A stretch of 64,000 bases of DNA from Streptomyces sp. YPW6 (GTDB taxonomy: Bacteria > Actinomycetota > Actinomycetes > Streptomycetales > Streptomycetaceae), in assembly GCF_018866325.1 (NCBI RefSeq), contig NZ_CP076457.1, forward strand, positions 3,569,001 through 3,633,000, written 5' to 3'. The translations under genes were made by a program, and so were the position numbers. This document shows, piece by piece, positions 60,061-64,000 of the stretch. The notes below the pieces were generated by a model. That model was given only the letters and a program-made list of their open reading frames with translations. It ran no database searches and had not been told where the DNA came from. Numbering within the stretch: position 1 is the first letter of the stretch; each line of letters opens with the position of its first letter.

Positions 60061-60354
60061 ATGATCCGCCACCTGGTCCTCTTCAAGCTGAACGACGGCG
60101 TCGAGCGGGACGACCCGCGGGTCGTCGCCGGGGACCGGGCCTTCCGGGAGCTGGCCGGGAAGATTCCGGAGCTGGAGTTCTGGGAGTGCGCCTGGAACAT
60201 CACCGACCGGCCGATCGCGTACGACTACGCCATCAACTCCGCCGTCGCCGACGAGGACGCGCTCAAGCGGTACGTCGAGCACCCGGCCCACCAGGCCGCC
60301 GCCGGACAGTGGCGCGAATTCGCCACTTGGGTGATCGCGGACTATCCCTTCTGA
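60061..60354 (+). CDS. Dabb-family stress-responsive dimeric barrel protein
   Basis: A 97-residue Dabb (stress-responsive A/B barrel) protein, MIRHLVLFKLNDGVERDD to ADYPF, with the conserved VLFKL strand and the central HPAHQ helix. Such proteins form small dimeric barrels; their ligand is usually unknown. GGAGCC is close before the ATG at 60061. It follows the membrane peptide gene directly. Confidence 0.9.
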   Translation: MIRHLVLFKLNDGVERDDPRVVAGDRAFRELAGKIPELEFWECAWNITDRPIAYDYAINSAVADEDALKRYVEHPAHQAAAGQWREFATWVIADYPF

Positions 60355-60403
60355 CCTCGCTCACGGGGCCCTGCCGACCGGTCCCCGCCCCCGCTCCCCC
60401 CGA

Positions 60404-60430
60404 CCCCTCGCCGTCCCGGCGGGGGGTTTC
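60404..60430 (+). terminator. Terminator after the Dabb gene
   Basis: CCCCTCGCCG pairs with CGGCGGGGG (loop TCC), followed by TTTCTTCG. Confidence 0.75.
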
Positions 60431-60540
60431 TTCGTACACCCTTCACCCCTTTTAAGCACTTATGCCGTCAACACGGTGCTATGGGGTGCTTGCACACAGT
60501 GGACATGTCTTGTGATGCTATGACCGCTTTTGAAGGATGA

Positions 60541-60570
60541 GTTGACCGTAGTTGACCGCAAAGTTGACCG
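60541..60570 (+). repeat. Triple GTTGACCG repeat ahead of sigF
   Basis: GTTGACCG occurs at 60541, 60551 and 60563, 10 and 12 bp apart, just before the sigF start. Each copy contains a TTGACC that could act as a -35-like element, or the run may be a binding array for a regulator. Confidence 0.6.
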
Positions 60571-60588
60571 CAAAGGGGTGGCGTCACC

Positions 60589-61467
60589 GTGCCGGCCAGT
60601 ACAGCGCCTCAAGTGCCTCCCCAGGCCGTTCAAGCCGTCCCGGCCACCCCGGCCGAGGACATCCAGACCGAGACCCCGGACCCCTCGGCGCGCCCCACCC
60701 GGGCTCGCGGCGCCGACACCAGGGCACTCACGCAGGTCCTCTTCGGTCAGCTCAAGAACCTGGAGCCGGGCACTCCGGAGCACCGCCGGGTCCGGGCCGC
60801 CCTCATCGAAGCGAACCTCCCCCTCGTCCGGTACGCCGCCGCGCGGTTCCGCAGCCGCAACGAGCCGATGGAGGACGTCGTCCAGGTCGGCACGATCGGG
60901 CTGATCAACGCCATCGACCGGTTCGACCCGGAGCGCGGCGTCCAGTTCCCCACGTTCGCGATGCCCACCGTCGTCGGCGAGATCAAACGTTACTTTCGCG
61001 ACAACGTCCGCACCGTCCACGTTCCCCGCCGGCTGCACGAACTCTGGGTCCAGGTCACCGGCGCCACCGAGGACCTGACGACCGCTCACGGGCGGTCCCC
61101 GACCACCGCCGAGATCGCCGAGCGGCTGAAGATCTCCGAGGACGAGGTGCTGGCCTGCATCGAAGCGGGGCGTTCGTACCACGCGACCTCACTGGAGGCC
61201 GCCCAGGAGGGCGACGGACTGCCCGGCCTCCTCGACCGGCTCGGCTACGAGGACCCCGCGCTCGCGGGCGTCGAACACCGCGACCTCGTCCGGCACCTCC
61301 TCGTCCAGCTTCCCGAGCGCGAACAGCGCATCCTCCTGCTGCGCTACTACAGCAACTTGACTCAGTCTCAGATCAGCGCGGAACTGGGCGTCTCCCAGAT
61401 GCACGTGTCAAGGCTCCTCGCGCGAAGTTTCGCCCGACTGAGATCCGCAAACAGGATCGAGGCGTAA
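60589..61467 (+). CDS. sigF: RNA polymerase sigma factor SigF (SigB/F/G group)
   Basis: A 292-residue sigma factor. Region 2 is visible as LVRYAAARFRSRNEPMEDVVQVGTIGLI, with region 3 (FPTFAMPTVVGEIKRYFRDN) and region 4 (LPEREQRILLLRYYSNLTQSQI, then ISQMHV-like VSQMHVSRLLARSFARL). It matches the late-sporulation SigF of streptomycetes. GTG 60589 is preceded by AAAGGGG. The neighbour SigN gene is downstream in the same direction. Confidence 0.95.
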   Translation: MPASTAPQVPPQAVQAVPATPAEDIQTETPDPSARPTRARGADTRALTQVLFGQLKNLEPGTPEHRRVRAALIEANLPLVRYAAARFRSRNEPMEDVVQVGTIGLINAIDRFDPERGVQFPTFAMPTVVGEIKRYFRDNVRTVHVPRRLHELWVQVTGATEDLTTAHGRSPTTAEIAERLKISEDEVLACIEAGRSYHATSLEAAQEGDGLPGLLDRLGYEDPALAGVEHRDLVRHLLVQLPEREQRILLLRYYSNLTQSQISAELGVSQMHVSRLLARSFARLRSANRIEA

Positions 61468-61548
61468 CCGGAACGGGTAGACCGTCCACAGGGCGGTTCC
61501 GGCGGCGCAAACGGGCTACACCCCCTGTTTCCAGGGCGGATTCGGCGC

Positions 61549-61566
61549 TGACTTGTCGACAAGTCA
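61549..61566. promoter_or_regulatory. 18-bp perfect palindrome upstream of sigN
   Basis: TGACTTGTCGACAAGTCA is a perfect 18-bp palindrome between sigF and sigN. The core TTGT-CG-ACAA resembles operators of FadR-type GntR regulators. No candidate regulator gene is adjacent. Confidence 0.7.
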
Positions 61567-61607
61567 CTACAGCGTGTTGCCGACATGTGACATTCTGCTC
61601 GAAGCGC

Positions 61608-61633
61608 GTTTGCCGCAGCCCCGCCTCCGGTAT
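61608..61633 (+). promoter_or_regulatory. Possible SigB-class promoter of sigN
   Basis: GTTT (61608-61611), a 16-bp spacer and CGGTAT (61628-61633) resemble the streptomycete SigB/SigF-group consensus GNNT-N14-16-GGGTAY. It lies 70 bp before the sigN ATG and could mean that sigN is driven by a sister sigma factor or by itself. Confidence 0.5.
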
Positions 61634-61701
61634 TCAGGTGGAGGCTGCGTTCCTCCGATGGTCGCGGCCACCGCGACCGTCCGCGACCTCAAGGGGGTGG
61701 C

Positions 61702-62568
61702 ATGTCCGAAGAACAGGGCAGCTCGAAGGTGCTCACGCTCACGAAGAGCGTGCCGGCACCCGCCGTGCTCACCAGCTCGCCGGAAGCCATCGACACCCGC
61801 ACGCTGTCCCGCTCCCTGTTCCTGCGGCTCGCCGCGCTCGGCCCCGCCTCGGGCCCCGAGGGAACGGACAGTCCGGAGCGGACCTATGTGCGGGACACAC
61901 TGATCGAACTGAACCTCCCGCTGGTGCGGTACGCCGCGGCGCGGTTCCGCAGCCGCAACGAACCGATGGAGGACATCGTCCAGGTCGGCACGATCGGCCT
62001 GATCAAGGCGATCGACCGGTTCGACTGCGAACGCGGCGTCGAGTTCCCGACGTTCGCGATGCCCACCGTCGTCGGCGAGATCAAACGCTTCTTCCGCGAC
62101 ACCTCCTGGTCCGTGCGGGTCCCCCGCCGCCTCCAGGAGCTCCGGCTCGCCCTGACCAAGACCAGCGACGAGCTCGCGCAGAAGCTCGACCGCTCGCCGA
62201 CCGTCCCGGAGCTGGCCCGCGCACTCGGGGTCTCCGAGGAGGACGTGGTCGACGGCCTCGCCGTCGGCAACGCCTACACCGCCTCCTCGCTCGACTCCCC
62301 CTCCCCCGAGGACGACGGCGGCGAGGGATCGCTCGCGGACCGCCTCGGGTACGAGGACTCGGCGCTGGAGGGTGTCGAGTACCGCGAGTCGCTGAAGCCG
62401 CTGCTGGCCAAACTCGCCCCGCGCGAACGCCAGATCATCATGCTCCGCTTCTTCGCGAACATGACCCAGTCGCAGATCGGCGAGGAGGTCGGCATCTCCC
62501 AGATGCATGTCTCTCGGCTGCTGACCCGCACGCTGGCGCAGCTCAGGGAAGGGCTCATCGCCGACTGA
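61702..62568 (+). CDS. sigN: RNA polymerase sigma factor SigN (SigB/F/G group)
   Basis: A 288-residue sigma factor very similar to the preceding SigF. Regions 2 (LVRYAAARFRSRNEPMEDIV), 3 (GEIKRFFRDTSWSVRVPRRL) and 4 (LAPRERQIIMLRFFANMTQSQIGEEVGISQMHVSRLL) are complete. In S. coelicolor a SigN gene follows sigF, so the order is conserved. It probably directs genes of aerial hyphae or spores. CAAGGGGG precedes the ATG at 61702. Confidence 0.95.
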   Translation: MSEEQGSSKVLTLTKSVPAPAVLTSSPEAIDTRTLSRSLFLRLAALGPASGPEGTDSPERTYVRDTLIELNLPLVRYAAARFRSRNEPMEDIVQVGTIGLIKAIDRFDCERGVEFPTFAMPTVVGEIKRFFRDTSWSVRVPRRLQELRLALTKTSDELAQKLDRSPTVPELARALGVSEEDVVDGLAVGNAYTASSLDSPSPEDDGGEGSLADRLGYEDSALEGVEYRESLKPLLAKLAPRERQIIMLRFFANMTQSQIGEEVGISQMHVSRLLTRTLAQLREGLIAD

Positions 62569-62599
62569 GCCGGAATGCCCGATGGCCGGCCGCCCGGAG

Positions 62600-62836
62600 G
62601 ATGGGAGCGCCGGCCGATCGGAGAGCCGGGCAGCCGCCCGTCCGGAGGGCCGGGGAGCCGGGGAGCCGGGCAACCGCCCGTCCGGAGGGCCGGAGGGCCG
62701 GGGAGCCGGTCCATGGGACAGGCGGTCATCCGGCCATCCCGGCGACCTGCGGATGGCCGGACAGCCGGACGGCCCCGATGCCCGGAGAGCCGCCCGGGTC
62801 GGTGGCCGGCGGGCCGCCCGGGTCGGTGGCCGGCGG
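62600..62836. repeat. Tandem repeats downstream of sigN
   Basis: Imperfect units of about 42 bp sharing CCGCCCGTCCGGAGGGCCGG appear between about 62620 and 62700. They are followed by an exact 24-bp tandem pair beginning GCCGCCCGGGTCGG (62789-62812 and 62813-62836). Confidence 0.7.
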
Positions 62837-62882
62837 GCCGAGTGGGTTCCACGAACGGAAAAGCGGTTCACGAGGGTTCATA

Positions 62883-62899
62883 TCTGACGGTACGTCAGA
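62883..62899. promoter_or_regulatory. Inverted repeat before the lipoprotein gene
   Basis: TCTGACG-GTA-CGTCAGA is a perfect 7-bp inverted repeat 12 nt before the ATG. A further half-site (CGTCAGAC) lies at about 62918. It has the style of a TetR-family operator. Confidence 0.55.
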
Positions 62900-62911
62900 C
62901 ACACTGACGCG

Positions 62912-63802
62912 ATGCGACGTCAGACATGCGGCTCCACCGGCCGCCGAGGTACCGCCATCGCCGCCTCGGCGGCCGCGCTGTGCCTGGTGGGCACCGGCCT
63001 GCTGTCCGGCTGCGGCAGCGGGCCCGGCGACGGATACACGGCCGTGGGCGCGGCCGCCGGCAGCTCGAAGTCCCCCTCGGACCGGGCCCCCTCGGGCGAC
63101 GTGACGCTCACCCCCCTCGACGAGCGCGACGGCGGGAGCGGAAGCAGAAACGGGAACGGACGTGGGAGCGGGGGCGCAGGGAGCCCAGAGGACGGGCGCC
63201 GTGGCGGCGGCACGTCGCCGCGTGCCGCCTCCCCGCCGCCCGCGGGCACCGGCACGCCCGGCAACGCCCGGGGCAGATCCGGCGGGGCGCGTACGGAGGC
63301 ACCGGGCGGGCGTCAGGCAGCCGGTTCGTCCGATCGGCCGGGGAAGAAGCCCCCAGCACGGCCCGCAGCCCCCTCCGTACCCCCGAAGCCGGGCGGCGAC
63401 GGCCCCGGGCCCTCGCCGGGAGGGGGCTCCGGCACCCCGTCGTCTCCGGGTCCCGGCACGCCCAGCAGCCCGAAGCCTCCCGCTCCGCCCGCGACCCCGG
63501 CCGCGCTGACGCTGAGCGCCCCCCAGCGGGCGGCGGCGGACAAGCGGTGGTGCGAGAAGGTGACCGTGGAGTTCCGCAACACCGGAGGCTCCCCGGCGCG
63601 CTCGGGGACCGTCACCTTCGCCACGCACATCATCGGCGCCCTCGGCATCGACTGGGCGACCATCACCACGTCCCAGCCCCTGCCCGCCCCGGTCGACGCG
63701 CGCTCCACGCGCTCGAAGACGTACACCGTCTGTGTGGAGTCCTGGCGGGTCCCGCTGGGGATGCACGTCGAGGCGCAGGACGTCTCCGCCGTATGGGAAT
63801 GA
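62912..63802 (+). CDS. Pro/Gly-rich lipoprotein
   Basis: A 296-residue protein with a lipobox LSGC (Cys 34) after a hydrophobic signal. The middle 150 residues are a Gly/Ser/Pro-rich linker. The C-terminal 95 residues (LTLSAPQRAAADKRWCEKVTVEFRNTGG, TVCVESWRVPLGMHVEAQDV) form a beta-sandwich-like domain with two Cys. It is likely an exported cell-surface protein. ATG 62912 was chosen. It converges with a partial gene at the window end. Confidence 0.85.
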   Translation: MRRQTCGSTGRRGTAIAASAAALCLVGTGLLSGCGSGPGDGYTAVGAAAGSSKSPSDRAPSGDVTLTPLDERDGGSGSRNGNGRGSGGAGSPEDGRRGGGTSPRAASPPPAGTGTPGNARGRSGGARTEAPGGRQAAGSSDRPGKKPPARPAAPSVPPKPGGDGPGPSPGGGSGTPSSPGPGTPSSPKPPAPPATPAALTLSAPQRAAADKRWCEKVTVEFRNTGGSPARSGTVTFATHIIGALGIDWATITTSQPLPAPVDARSTRSKTYTVCVESWRVPLGMHVEAQDVSAVWE

Positions 63803-63828
63803 CCGCCGCGACGGGTGTCGCCCCAGTG

Positions 63829-63863
63829 CGACGGCGGCACCGCCGTGTGTGGCACCGCCGTCG
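63829..63863. terminator. Hairpin between convergent genes
   Basis: CGACGGCGG (63829-63837) pairs with CCGCCGTCG (63855-63863). Confidence 0.65.
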
Positions 63864-63875
63864 TACGGTCGCCCG

Positions 63876-64000
63876 TCAGCCCAGGGCGAGCCAGGCCACC
63901 GCGCCGAGGACGACGACGACCGCGATCACGGCCGCGATCACCCCGGCTCTCGGCCCGGACGAGGTCGCCGCGGGCTGCTGCCGGCGCTGCGGCTCGCCCT
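63876..64000 (-). CDS. Partial gene: C-terminal membrane anchor
   Basis: On the minus strand the frame ending in TGA at 63876-63878 gives at least 41 residues: a polar Gln/Arg-rich stretch (GEPQRRQQPAATSSGPRAG), then a membrane helix (VIAAVIAVVVVLGAVAWLAL) and two residues more. The start lies outside the window. A tail-anchored protein or a protein with a C-terminal membrane segment is implied; no family can be assigned. Confidence 0.6.
   Translation of the reverse strand, partial: GEPQRRQQPAATSSGPRAGVIAAVIAVVVVLGAVAWLALG

Noticed and set aside
62600..62836. CRISPR-like array behind sigN
   Set aside because: Units are imperfect, back-to-back and lack unique spacers; no cas genes in the window.

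Overview
The window is chromosomal DNA of a Streptomyces or close relative. The evidence is very high GC content, strong G/C third-position bias, GTG starts, many TANNNT boxes 6-8 nt ahead of a start codon (leaderless transcripts), a complete conservon (sensor kinase-like, roadblock, DUF742, GTPase, P450), sporulation-type sigma factors of the SigF and SigN type, and a TTA (bldA) codon in a regulatory gene. No plasmid, phage, transposon or CRISPR array was recognised. Most of the window reads as chromosomal housekeeping and developmental DNA, with one small possible accessory block behind a tRNA-Ser gene.

Left part (1-30 kb): an AbiEii-like nucleotidyltransferase; an Old Yellow Enzyme; a giant SARP/AfsR-like regulator facing away from an MFS exporter, with 11-bp-phased repeats between them; an N-carbamoylputrescine amidase-like hydrolase divergent from a LacI-type repressor, with two near-identical palindromic operators between them; the conservon, in which cvnA carries a frameshift and which is followed by a P450 remnant joined to an enoyl-CoA hydratase; a TerC membrane protein; a molybdate block (HTH-TOBE regulator, ModA, fused ModBC); a PGRP-type amidase; an APC permease plus universal stress protein; a cation/proton antiporter; an MMPL transporter; and an acyltransferase.

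Middle part (30-49 kb): a cold-shock cluster (DEAD-box helicase, CspA-type protein, MerR-like regulator); a candidate small RNA with its own promoter and intrinsic terminator; a four-gene module made of an XRE-like DNA-binding protein, an ImmA/IrrE-like protease, a DUF6545/MAB_1171c membrane protein and a degenerate PAP2 protein; a secreted ParB-like protein; a PAS-GAF-PP2C phosphatase; an alpha/beta hydrolase; a BCP peroxiredoxin; an NfeD-flotillin pair; a cobL-cobM operon ending in an orphan colicin-immunity-like gene; and a DGPF protein with its ECF42 sigma factor.

Right part (49-64 kb): an HhH-GPD protein, a secreted M28 aminopeptidase, a LytR_C protein, upp, the tRNA adenosine deaminase tadA with its associated protein, and tRNA-Ser(CGA). 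Behind the tRNA lie small membrane proteins, an HTH/zinc-ribbon protein, and a membrane protein/winged-helix pair with three TTTCCA-type inverted repeats over its promoter. The window closes with a tiny membrane peptide, a Dabb protein, sigF, sigN, a Pro/Gly-rich lipoprotein and the 3' end of a membrane-anchored gene. The most rewarding non-standard signals are the phased SARP repeats, the repressor operators, the candidate sRNA, the XRE/ImmA module, the P450 deletion junction and the triple operator array.
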